From Heterohyrax brucei (lineage: Eukaryota; Chordata; Mammalia; Hyracoidea; Procaviidae): a DNA stretch of 64,000 nucleotides. Each line of letters starts with the position of its first letter. Positions within the stretch are counted from its first letter, which is position 1. Positions 32,606 through 42,268 of this stretch are shown here, in pieces. Below the pieces are notes generated by a model. The model was given only the letters and a program-made list of their open reading frames with translations. It searched no databases and was not told where the DNA came from. Where the stretch lies: positions 10,296,001 through 10,360,000 of the forward strand of contig CM053162.1 in assembly GCA_028571685.1 (NCBI GenBank), read 5' to 3'. Made by a program: the position numbers and the translations under genes.

Positions 32606-32900
32606 GTGAGGGCGGTTTAGGGTTGGCGAAAAACGAAATGTCGCTACAGAATAGAAGGTGGGAGCGCTGGGCTTCCGAGGGTGGCAAGTCTTGTGGGAGG
32701 GGGGTCGGGCACGTCGGGAGCCGTGTGGTCCAGTGGGTGGGAGTTAGGATTAGGCACAGTATGGCGGAGGGGCCGAGGATGAGAGAGGTGTTCAGAAGCT
32801 AGTACCCGCTGTTTGCGGGTGGTGTAGTGGAGCTGGTTTCAGGCTCCATGAATTTGGAGATGGACGTTGCTCGGGAAAGAGCCAGGAGTTTGCCTTCTAC

Positions 32901-33486
32901 ATTGGGGAGGCTCCGGAGGGAAGGTTGCCGCCCAGTTGCAGAGAAGGGGTCAGTCTTTCTGGACCACTGAAGAGGCCTGGGATTCTGAAAGACTTAAAAA
33001 CTGTTCGTTTCCGTCTTTCAGTGCCCTGAAAGCTGCCGGCTTTTTGTATTTTGAGGCCCTGGTCACAGTAGTGGGAGGGCAAAGGCTGTCACTTGGGTAG
33101 ACTGCATTTAGCTATATATCCACCGTAGTTGAGGAAACCTGTAAGTTGAGCGACCAGGTGGTGCTCCCGAGAGTCAGGGAGAACATGAACTTTGTAGCTA
33201 TTACCTTGTTCTGTGCCAGTTCTCTTAACGAGAGATTTACTCTGAGCACCAGGTGGTTTTTACCTTTTTTTCTCTTTTAACGTTTTATTAAATTCATATG
33301 TGGTTTCTCATCTGCTTCGATTATTTAGGTACCAGGAATGTTGTTATTTTGCCATGTGCTGAAGAATATCAGGGCACAATCGCTTGGACCAGTCATCTTC
33401 CTTGACCGTGTGTCTTGCATAGATTGGAAAAACTTAAGATAGCTTGAAGTAATTTGGTGGAAACATGGATTATTTTAGAGGTAGTA
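32901..33486 (+). other. NFRKB intron 1, unique part
   Basis: Falling GC content, no repeat recognised. Confidence 0.5.
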
Positions 33487-33645
33487 TAACAGGAAATCCT
33501 GCTGGTATAGTGGTTAAGTGTGATAGCTGCTAACAAAAAGGTTGGCAATTTGAATATGCCGGGCTTTCCTTGGAAGCTCTTTGGGAGAGTTCTGTCCCGT
33601 AGGGTCACTATGAGTCAGTTGATTCAGTGACGGTGAGTTTATAGC
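33487..33645 (+). repeat. AfroSINE-like SINE
   Basis: Head 'gctggtatagtggttaagtg', body 'ggagagttctgtcccgtagg', tail 'actatgagtcagttgattca'. It is the first of two tandem copies. Confidence 0.88.
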
Positions 33646-33647
33646 AG

Positions 33648-33825
33648 TTGGAAGTCTTGGTGGTACAGTGGTTAAGAGCTACAGCCGCCAGGCTGCTAAC
33701 CAGAAGGCTGGCAATTTCCGTCTACCAGGTGCTCCTCGGGAACCCTGTGGGTGTATTCTCCCCTGTTCTGTAGGGTTGCTGTGAGTTAGAATCGAACTTG
33801 ATGACAAGGTTTTTTTGTTTGTAAC
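33648..33825 (+). repeat. AfroSINE-like SINE
   Basis: A second copy in tandem with the one just upstream. Head 'cttggtggtacagtggttaa', box B degenerate, tail 'gtgagttagaatcgaacttg' followed by a T-run. Confidence 0.9.
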
Positions 33826-33919
33826 AGTCTGCTTTTTATCATTTGAGAGTCTTGGAAATGAGAAGTACCTGTGTTAAGTAGTACAGCTGTCACTCATCTG
33901 GAGATTATTCATTTCAGAA

Positions 33920-34055
33920 TTCCAGGATTGGAAATACTAGTAGAAAGAACCTGGTCCACTGCCCCCTAATTTTACACATAAAGGAACTGACACTTGAAGA
34001 GGTAAGATTTGTGTAAGGTCGCTGGGAATTAGTTACAGACCTGGGTAAAAGTTTG
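33920..34055 (+). repeat. MIR/L2-like ancient repeat
   Basis: The 'ttttacacataaaggaactg' and 'gtgtaaggtcgctgggaatt' segments follow the MIR core. It is diverged. Confidence 0.6.
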
Positions 34056-34734
34056 TTGTTTTGACTCTTTAAGTTCACTTTTTCCATTTTACTGTGACGA
34101 TTGGTTCATTTGCATTCTCAGTAGAATAGGGCTAGAAGTTAGGAAGATTGGATTCAGTAAATGCTTGGAGGGTGATGGAATGCTAGGTCCCTGTGATCCT
34201 GCTTTGTTTAGTCCCCTGACCTCATCTTTATGTCTGATTCCATTTATAACTTTTGTGAGATGCTTTTAGAAAATGTTTTAATATGTACTTGTTTTGAAGG
34301 TGCTCAGTAGTGTCTCATTATTACCAGAAGGAAAATACATTGCCTTATATTTGCATGGTTATAAAGATCAAGTGGACAAACTAACTAACAGCAGATTGAC
34401 CACTGTCCTGGTTGTTGTGGTCAGCTGCTGGACTGGAGCCTCAGGAATTTATGTGGATTAATAAAGTGTTAGCATAAGGAATCTTGTGAATTTAGGAATT
34501 AACATAGGAGCATTCTGAGAAACAATAAACCTGCCATATAAGATTTGGAAGTTTAGATGGAAGTGCATCAGTGGAAGGGAGGAAAAAGTCATGTTGAGCT
34601 GTAGTTAGGGGATAAAGAGGATTAGAATAGATTAGAGATTGTTGAGAGTAAATATTTTCTGGGCCAGAAAATTTTCTGTAGGATTGTTGGCATTAAACCA
34701 GATGCCTGGGACTTCTGCCTTCCTCTTTGGGTGA
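34056..34734 (+). other. NFRKB intron 1, unique part
   Basis: I recognise no element in this stretch. Confidence 0.5.
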
Positions 34735-34908
34735 TGGAAACCTTGGTAGTATAGTGGTTAAGTGCTACAGCTGCTCACCGAAAGATGGGTAGTTCAGATC
34801 TAGCAGGTGCTTCTTGGAACAGAATTCTATGGGGGCACTTCTGCTCTGACCTATAGGGTCACTGTGAGTCAGAAAAATGACTTGACATCATTGGGTTTGG
34901 TTTGGTTA
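34735..34908 (+). repeat. AfroSINE-like SINE
   Basis: Head 'ccttggtagtatagtggtta', body with 'cacttctgctctgacctata', tail 'gacttgacatcattgggttt'. Confidence 0.9.
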
Positions 34909-35128
34909 TCTGAGTAGTGTAAATGATTAAATGCTTAGCTACTAACTGAAAGATCAGCAGTTTGCATCCTACCCATAGGCGTCTTGGAAGAAAGGCCTGG
35001 TGACCTACTTATGAAAGGTTAGACACTCAAAATCCTGTGTATTTTCATCTGGTAATCTGCCTTTGACACACATGGTCTCTATGAGTTGGAGCTGACGTGG
35101 TGGAAACTGGTTTGTTTTTTGCTTTTAT
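34909..35128 (+). repeat. AfroSINE-like SINE next to the NFRKB start exon
   Basis: It has a diverged head, the 'ggaagaaaggcctggtgacc' segment, and a tail 'gagttggagctgacgtggtg' ending in a T-rich stretch GTTTGTTTTTTGCTTTT. That stretch is followed by ATCTCAAG, which would make a good 3' splice site. Confidence 0.82.
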
Positions 35129-35218
35129 CTCAAGGCATCACTGAATATATATTTTAGGAGTACCTGTGAATCGGATCCGACCTGATAGCACTTGGCTTGA
35201 CTTGGTGAAGAATAAACA

Positions 35219-35353
35219 ATGGATTCCTTGGACCATATGCTGACTGATCCCCTGGAACTGGGTCCGTGTGGAGATGGCCATGGCACTCGCATTATGGAGG
35301 ACTGCCTGCTGGGAGGCACCAGGGTTAGTCTGCCTGAGGACCTCTTGGAGGAT
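35219..35353 (+). CDS. NFRKB: NFRKB coding exon with start codon
   Basis: NFRKB (INO80G) is a nuclear subunit of the INO80 ATP-dependent chromatin remodeller. The ATG at 35219 begins 45 codons (MDSLDHMLTDPLELG to PEDLLED) and the exon ends at GAT|GTAAGC, phase 0. The sequence matches the N-terminus of mammalian NFRKB as I know it. The exon extends upstream as 5'UTR. The acceptor could be at 35134 (ATCTCAAG, after a pyrimidine tract) or at 35157 (ATATTTTAG). Part of this untranslated stretch resembles an AfroSINE tail. Open sequence runs on past the donor, but the next exon joins in frame with the known protein. Confidence 0.94.
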
Positions 35354-35689
35354 GTAAGCACTGACCTCATCCCACTCTTTTTTCTGTCCGTTTTGTCATG
35401 GGAGCTTGTTAGCTTTTTCCATTCTACAGTTTCCAATCTTCTGTACTCCTTTCTGTTTCATTTTATACATTGAAGGTAGAGTAACCATGCATTTTCTTTT
35501 TAAGCACAAAGTCTATTTACTATTCAACTGAAATCAAGTAAGAGCTACGTTTTTCATGTTTAATAACATTTCAGAATAACTTGGTAATATCATACAATCC
35601 CTATTTTTTAATAGTAAATTCCAGCAATTAAAAAGTTTAATATGTCAGGAGCAGAACTGTGTATATATTTACCTTAAATTAGGTGACAC

Positions 35690-35830
35690 AGACACAGCAA
35701 CTGACTGAAAGGCCTGATGATTTGCATCTGAAAGGCCACGGCCTTAAAACCTTATGGAGCTTGGTTCTGTGCTGCAAATGCATAGAGTTGCCATGAGTTG
35801 GAATTGACTCAATGGCAACTTTTTTTCCTC
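35690..35830 (+). repeat. SINE, AfroSINE-like (5' part missing)
   Basis: It has the 'actgaaaggcctgatgattt' segment and the tail 'catgagttggaattgactca'. The tRNA-like head is absent. Confidence 0.8.
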
Positions 35831-35914
35831 AGCGTTTAGTTACCCGCATGGTGAATCATTAAACAGAACCCAAACATACTCTGTCTATAAGGTAACCAAA
35901 CTGAAAAAAAAAGA

Positions 35915-36066
35915 CTTAGCCCTTTGCTATTGAATCAATTCTGACTCATAGCAACCCTATAGGGCAGAGTATAACTGCTGCATAGGGTTTCCAAGGAGTG
36001 GCTGGTATTGAACTGCTGACCTTTTTGGTTGCAGCTGAATGCTTAGCTGCTGCACCACGAGGGCTA
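35915..36066 (-). repeat. AfroSINE-like SINE (reverse)
   Basis: Left: 'ctattgaatcaattctgact'. Right: 'gctgctgcaccacgagggct'. This is the complement of tail and head. Confidence 0.9.
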
Positions 36067-36531
36067 AATTAAAAGTCTATGCCCTGGGATAGGATGTTAG
36101 CATGCTCTTGACCGTGTTCCGGGGCCTTGAACCATTTTCAGAATGTTTTAGTCATGACTGATGTAAATAAGGACAACATACACAGTGCATAGGAAGTAGT
36201 CCTGCCCTGCTCAAAGATGATGCAGCACGCTTCAGAGCTGTTTGATCGGTAGCCATTCATCTTTGAGGGGGATTTTCTATTCAGAACAAAACCCCCAGGC
36301 AGGAGCTGTGGTTGCTGGGCAACATGTACAGCTCCTTTGTTTCTGTCAGGTTCTGACGGAACCATTTCTGACTGGTTTAAAGCCCTGCCACATCCGTAGG
36401 CAGGATGTGTAACCACCATTAAGGTGGATACTATTTATTGAGTGCTTGCTATCTGCAGCCAGTGTGTGGGCTCATTTATTTGTTTTGTTTATTTTGACCT
36501 ATTTCAGACATATAGGCAGGTGTAGAGAATA
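36067..36531 (+). other. NFRKB intron, mostly unique
   Basis: A MIR-like fragment ('actatttattgagtgcttgc') near 36428 is the only thing I recognise. Confidence 0.5.
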
Positions 36532-36728
36532 ATATAAGGATCCCTGATGGTCAAGCACTTACCTAACTGAAAGGTTAGCAGTTTGAACCCACCCAGTGGC
36601 TCCATGGGAGAAAGACCTGGTGATCTGTTGCTGTAAAGATTATAGCCAAGAAAACCCTGTCGGGCAGGTCTTTGTCTCATGGGGTCGTTATAAGTTGGAA
36701 TAGACTTGGTGGCACCTGGCAACAGAGT
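36532..36728 (+). repeat. AfroSINE-like SINE
   Basis: Head 'atccctgatggtcaagcact', box B AGTTTGAACCC, body 'ggagaaagacctggtgatct', tail 'aatagacttggtggcacctg'. Confidence 0.88.
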
Positions 36729-36969
36729 ATAATAAAGCAATAGCCATTAAGCATAACTCAGTTTTAAGAGATGATTGCAGTTAGTCATGTTTACTTCAGA
36801 TTTTCATTTAAACATGTCAGATACTGTAGATACAGCTGAAGCTACCATTGTGTGCTTATCTAAAGCCCTTCCATCCAAAGTAACAAGATATACTGATGTT
36901 GGTATATATCTATCTCATCCATGTTTTCTTAGTTTTGGGTACTCTTTCAGGTGAATCTCTGTCATTTCC

Positions 36970-37260
36970 TTTAGTCAGCCAGTGCTTATTTTATTGAATG
37001 CCTTTTGTGTACCAGCCTGTGAGTTAGATGATAGGAATACAGTAGTAAGCAAAAATAGGTTTGCAGGGGATAATCTCAGATATTGAATGTGAGGTATTTT
37101 TGATTCATACATGAATAGATGCCTAGGAGGTGGTTGGATTTCTGAGTGGCTTTGTACTTCACTGTTTAGTGGCTCTCCACTGTCTTTAGGATAAAGTCAC
37201 AGCGATTATGTGTTTCAAGTCCCTTGTAGTTAATCATTCTGCTGCCTCTCTTTTCCCTCC
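36970..37260 (+). repeat. L2/MIR-like ancient repeats
   Basis: 'cttattttattgaatgcctt' with 'tgtgtaccagcctg', and further on 'ggataaagtcacagcg' with 'ctgctgcctctc', resemble L2/MIR 3' sequence. The borders are approximate. Confidence 0.45.
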
Positions 37261-37289
37261 GTGTCTGCCTCCAGCCAGTGTCAACGTTT

Positions 37290-37640
37290 TTTTAGTTAAA
37301 AGAAGGGAAATGTATCACATGTAAGAGTATATAAAATGTGTATATATACATTTTCTGCCATAATAAAATAAACAACCACATAGCTACTATGCAGGTTAAG
37401 TAGACCATCAGCAATACCATTAAAGCGCCCCGTACCTCTCCCCGTCTCATCCCTGTCCCTTTACCGTGTAGGTAACAGCAGTCCTGTTTTTTGTATTAAT
37501 TGGTCTTTTGTTTTTATGGATTTACTCTGTGAATTTTTACCCTCCACATCTCTTTCTCCTCTGTGTGTCCGTGTACTGTCTTAAATGTCACACCCTCTGC
37601 TAGGCTTTCTTTGACAGTTTAAGTCTGGGGTGTTTGTTTC
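37290..37640 (-). mobile_element. Old L1M 3'UTR fragment
   Basis: 'acaaccacatagctactatg', 'caggttaagtagaccatc' and 'gtaggtaacagcagtcctg' follow, in the minus-strand reading, the 3'UTR of old mammalian L1M families. There is no ORF. Confidence 0.55.
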
Positions 37641-37724
37641 TTCCATTGTGCGTCTATACTCGGTGTGTATTGTCCTCCAGTGAACTTAGTTGTTTAATCA
37701 TCCCTCATCCCAGAGAACTGTGTG

Positions 37725-37790
37725 TGTATGCTAGTCTAGCTTAGCACTTGGCACACAGAAGAGTCTCAGTGTATACTTGTTGAATTGACA
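37725..37790 (+). repeat. L2 3' end-like fragment
   Basis: 'cttagcacttggcacacaga' followed by 'tatacttgttgaattga' resembles the L2 3' end. Confidence 0.6.
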
Positions 37791-38105
37791 TTTTTTTTCA
37801 GTTGTAGCAGTTGACCTCAGTTCCAAGTTCTTTTTTCTCCATGTTAAATTTTTCCTGCCACTCAGTTTAAGCTGAATTTGGATGGCTAGTATCATACTCC
37901 TTGTTGGCAGAGATGGTTACTAAATGGTATTCTTTCTACTGAAATAAGCTTCCTCAGGATTATTGTTTACTGTTAGGTGTAAAACTGTAGTGTGTATGTA
38001 AGGTTTTGAGAATTGAGTAAGTATCATTGGCATTTTAGTTTGTTTAAAAACTTACTTTTATATTTCTGTTGTTTACTTTTCTTCTGTTTTTCCTGATTAT
38101 CCTAG

Positions 38106-38307
38106 CCGGAGATATTCTTTGATGTAGTCAGCCTCTCAACTTGGCGAGAAGTACTGAGTGACTCTCAGCGTGAATATCTTCAGCAATTCCTGCCTAACTT
38201 TCCTGAGGACAGCATACAGCAGCAAAACCAGCTAGTCCTAGCCCTGTTCAGTGGGGAGAACTTCCGCTTTGGAAACCCTCTGCACATTGCTCAGAAGCTT
38301 TTCCGAG
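38106..38307 (+). CDS. NFRKB: NFRKB coding exon 2: start of the DEUBAD-type region
   Basis: The exon has 67 codons plus one base, between TATCCTAG and GAG|GTCTGT. It encodes PEIFFDVVSLSTWREVL, SDSQREYLQQFLPNFPED, QNQLVLALFSGENFRFGNP and LHIAQKLFR. In the known protein the DEUBAD domain that begins in this part contacts and restrains the deubiquitinase UCHL5 in INO80. The next exon is expected to begin AT to make Asp. I did not find it before 64000, so the gene is cut by the window edge. Phase and sequence fit the exon with the start codon. Confidence 0.95.
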
Positions 38308-38454
38308 GTCTGTAGCTCAGTATTCTTTTTTGGAGGGAGGTGTTGAGTGCGGGACAGCGTCACCACACATGAATAGTCTTCATTTTATTTTGTCTGTTTA
38401 TTTTCAGTTGTTGCTTCAGCAGAAGGTGGTTTTGTGCAGCACTTTGTTGCCTAG

Positions 38455-39370
38455 GTTACCCTTCCTTTTTTAAAAATTTTATTATCTTAATTTGCATAGC
38501 ACACATTAATGATAAGTATAGCTCAATGGTTTTTGATAACACAAACTCAACTGTGTAACCACCATCCAGGTTAAGTAAAATAATATTACTAGCACCCCAG
38601 ATGTCCCCTTTTGACTCTGTTAAGAATTATTAAAAAATCCCTTGCTGTTTTTTATTTTCTGCACATGCACACACATAGATAGACACATCTCCTTTTTTTT
38701 TTTTGGCTGTAGAAAACATGACACTTTACCACCAAGTACTTTAGCCTGTATGTGTCTTTTAAGAACAAGAATATTCTCTCACATACTCATAGTTCTAATG
38801 TTACACTGAAGAAATTTAACAGTGAGCAAATAGCAGCACTGAATGTTAGTCCATATTCAAGTTTTCTCAGTTATTTCTGAAAACATCCTTTATAGTTGCC
38901 TTTTTTCCCTTTTAAATTCAGAATCCAGTCAGATGCATGTGGGTCTCATGACTTTAAAGAGTCTTTAAATTTAGAACCCTTTGCCTTTTTGTTTCTTTCA
39001 ACGCACATTTTTAAAGAGCCCAGGATGTTTGAATTGTAAAATTTCCTAATTTCTGGAGGCTTATCTTGTGCTTCCTCATGATTTGAGTTCAGTTTAAAAG
39101 TTTTTGGCAAGAAAGCTGCATAGAAAATTTCCTCAAGGACCATATAGTGTAAGTGTGTTCAATTGTTGGTAGTAGCAGGTGTGAGCATTTGGTGAAGTGT
39201 CTGCCAGACCTCCGGATTGTAATCGTGTCTTTTTCCTTTATGATTAAGAAATCTGAGAGGTGATTCTTTGGGACCAGCTGATAATTTTATTTCCTAAAAG
39301 TGTACTGGTTTGTACATCCATTAATGATCCTTGTATTTGCAGTTGGGATTCTAGAATGAGTTGGGACTAC
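38455..39370 (-). mobile_element. Old L1M-type 3'UTR remnant
   Basis: 'taaccaccatccaggttaag', 'gatgtccccttttgactctg' and 'gattctttgggaccagctga' fit minus-strand L1M 3'UTR text. It is diverged, without ORF, and its borders are approximate. Confidence 0.5.
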
Positions 39371-39481
39371 TCTTAAATTAGAATTTCCTTTTTGTCCTGT
39401 GGAGAGGATAAAGGAAGACTCTTTCCTCCCCTTCTATTAAACTGGACTTCTTGACAACCACTGTCTACTGGAAGAACCAAA

Positions 39482-39646
39482 AAAAAGCCATAACCACTGC
39501 TGTCAAGTTGATTCCAACTCTTAGTGACCTACAGGTCAAAGTAGAATTGCTCCATAGAGTTTCCAAAGAACCCCTGGCGAATCTGAAGTGCCAGCCATTT
39601 GGTTAGCAGGTATAGCACTTAACCACTACACCACCAGGGTTTCCAA
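39482..39646 (-). repeat. AfroSINE-like SINE (reverse)
   Basis: Left: 'ctgctgtcaagttgattcca'. Right: 'aaccactacaccaccagggt'. Confidence 0.92.
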
Positions 39647-39807
39647 CTACTGAAAGGAGCAGGGTTATCATTTCAAACATGGCAGTGCTTTAGGGGTTTA
39701 AAAAGAGCACGCACTCCTTTGGTGGGTTAGTAGTGTTGAGAGGAGGTCTCTAGGTTGGCAGAGATGTATTTCACTGAAGCCAGGAACCTCAGGTATGAGT
39801 AAACCAC

Positions 39808-40848
39808 CTCCTTTTTTTTTGTATTTTAAAAAAAGAGTTATAAGAATTGGGCAAAATAGGTAATGGCATTTCTTCTTTACATATATTACTGTACTTTGCA
39901 TGAAGATTTGCTGAGAAAGTTAGGTTCTCATTAAACAGATGATGCTCACATTGTTCTGTGACATTGGTTGCCAACCCCATGACATGTCAGTACTCTCCTC
40001 TTGACAACCTGGAGTACCACCTTACCAGCTTTCTTGGACCCGCCTGCCATCTCATCCTTGCCCCTGGGCTGGTGTGCGCATCTAGTCTCTCTTTCTCTTT
40101 TTATTTTATTTTATTTTTTTATGGGCCTGTCTAATCTTTGTTTGCAGGGTGAACTTTAGGAGTGACTTCATTACTGAGTTCAGTGGGTATCTGGAGGCCA
40201 TATTCTCAGGATTTCTCCAATCTCTGTGAGACCAGTAAGTCTGGTCTTTTTTTTTTTTTTTGGAGTTAGAATTTTCTTCTACAGTTTTCTCCAGGTGTGT
40301 CCAGGATCCTGTATTGTGATCTCTGTCACGGTAGTCAGAGAAGGGCGGGTTGGGGTAATAAGCTGGGCACTATATAGTTGTGCTAGACTCAGTCTGGTGG
40401 TGGCTGTAGTAGTTGGTCCTTCAGTGCTTTGTAGACTAATCATTCCCTTTGTGTCTTTGATTTTCTTAATTCTCCGTGCTCCAGATGAGGTGGAACCAGT
40501 AGAGTATTAGATGGTTGCTCACAAGCTTTTATAGCCCCAGATGCTATTCATCAGATGTAGAATATTTACTTTATAAATTGTGTCATGCCATTTGAGCTAG
40601 ATGTCCCCTGAGACTGTAGTCCCTAGTGCTCAGCCTACTAATTCGTTTCCACTGGGAATTTGGGTATGTCTGTGAAGCTTCTGTGACCTTGCCTTGGTCA
40701 AGTTCTGCTGGCTTTCCTAGTAGTCTAGCATACTGTCTTACCCTTCACCAGACTTAACTGTTGTCCAGTTTTTTTTCTCTTGGCCCCTCTCCCGTCCCTA
40801 GTAACCACTGAAAGTTGTTTCTTTCTGGTTGTAAATCTTTTCATGTGC
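39808..40848 (-). mobile_element. Old L1 (host of the nest), 3'UTR part
   Basis: It starts with an A-tail complement and GTATTTT. It then has the sequence order of an old mammalian L1 3'UTR on the minus strand: 'gttctgtgacattggttgcc', 'gggcctgtctaatctttg', 'gaccagtaagtctggtc', 'cttacccttcaccagac' and 'aaccactgaaagttgtttc'. Other parts of this same L1 are at 45503-47197, 48718-49348, 55885-56745 and 57146-59385. Younger L1s lie between them. Confidence 0.82.
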
Positions 40849-42268
40849 TTTTTTTCCTTTTCTTTTTTTTAAATTATGATTGAGTGAAAATGTATGTTCC
40901 CATATAAATTTGTATGCCCACCTATATGCAGCTTCCACTGCTCTCCCTGCCTGGTGACAGCACATTATTCCTTTCTGCTTCATACATGTCTCATCCTAGC
41001 AACAGTCTCCTTTCCCGTCCTCTCCATCTGTTCCCTTTCCTCCAGCCAGAGGTCAGCAGAATGATATCCTATAGATGCATAGAACCATAAAGGGCACCAA
41101 ATATATGGTCATTCTGCATCGTCAAGTCCAATCCCTTCCTGTCCGAAGAGTGGAGAAGCCCCTGGACCATCAGTTACGGTCGTTTTATGGAGATCTCAGG
41201 GTACACCCCTTTTTATTCTTGTGTTGGCAGTGAGACTCAACTTAGTGAGCTCCATCGCGGCTATTGCTGGTGGTAGCCAGGCACCATCTGGTTCTTCTGG
41301 TCCCAAGTCGATGTAGACACTCACTCATGCGGGTCTCTGTGTCTTCTGGGTTGTCTTTCCCCTCTGTCGTTTTGGTCCTTGGTGATCATCTGTTCCTGCT
41401 GAGTTGGGACCATTTCCTGTGCCCTCAGATGGCAGCTGGGCAGCTTTTAAGACCCCAGACGCCACTGACCAATGTGGGTTGCAGATAGCCCTCTTAGCAA
41501 AACGCTAGTTGTGTCAGCTGGCCTTGATTTCACATAAGAGCATGGTCCCTTGCCCCCTGTCCCAGCTACTCTATCCTTGCAATATTGGGTTAAGATGGAA
41601 GGAGTACTCAAGTTATGTTGACATCCACTTAATATTCTTGTTTCTAATGAGTGCTGTCACCGATTTCACCCAACCGAATGTCTATCAACTATATAATCTA
41701 AACCCTCCCCACCTCGCCCTCCCTTCCTCCCCACTTCCCTTGCAGCTGTCAAAGAGTCTTATCTTCTATGCATAAATCTGTCTTTGAGTTCTTATTGTAG
41801 GGGTCTCATACAACATTTGTCCTTTTGTCAATGACTACTTTCACTCAAAATAATGTCTTCAAGTTGAAACCAGGTTATGAGATGTTTCCTGGAGTCATCA
41901 TTGTTCTTTATAATTGCATAGTGCTCCATTGAGTACATATACCATAGTTTACCTATCCATTCCTCTGTTGGGCATCTGGGTTGATTCCATCTTTTTGCTA
42001 TCGTGGACTATGCTGCGATAAACGTTCTTGTGCATGTATCTGTTGGTGTGAATGGCCTTGATTCTGTAGGATATCTTCTAAGTAGTGGAATTACTGAGTC
42101 AAATGGTATATCTATATCCATTTCTTTAAGGAAGCGTTAGATTGCTTTCCAAAGAGGCTGGACCATTTTGCAACCCCCAACAGTGTAGGACAGTTCCACT
42201 TTCTCCACAGCCTCTCCAGCATTTGTTGTTTTGCGTTTTTTGGATCATGGCCAACCTTGTTGGGGTGT
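40849..42268 (-). mobile_element. 5'-truncated L1 (1.4 kb), left arm of an inverted pair
   Basis: A T-rich tail complement (40849-40870) is followed by the L1 3'UTR and the ORF2 C-terminus, up to the segment encoding the cysteine-rich motif (near 42200). It stops at 42268, where a plus-strand L1 starts. It is about 85% identical by eye to the corresponding part of that L1, so the two are different source copies. Confidence 0.88.

Larger units (their letters stand above)
32030..32900 (+). promoter_or_regulatory. NFRKB: CpG-island promoter of NFRKB
   Basis: CpG dinucleotides and C+G content rise sharply here compared with both flanks. Multiple Sp1-type CCCCGCCC boxes occur at 32156-32400 and near 32478. 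ETS-type CTTCCG motifs are present at 32425 and 32485. No TATA box is near the likely start, as expected for a housekeeping promoter. The long open frames on both strands here (32006-32548 and 32035-32517) reflect the GC-rich tandem repeat and are not proteins. Confidence 0.85.
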
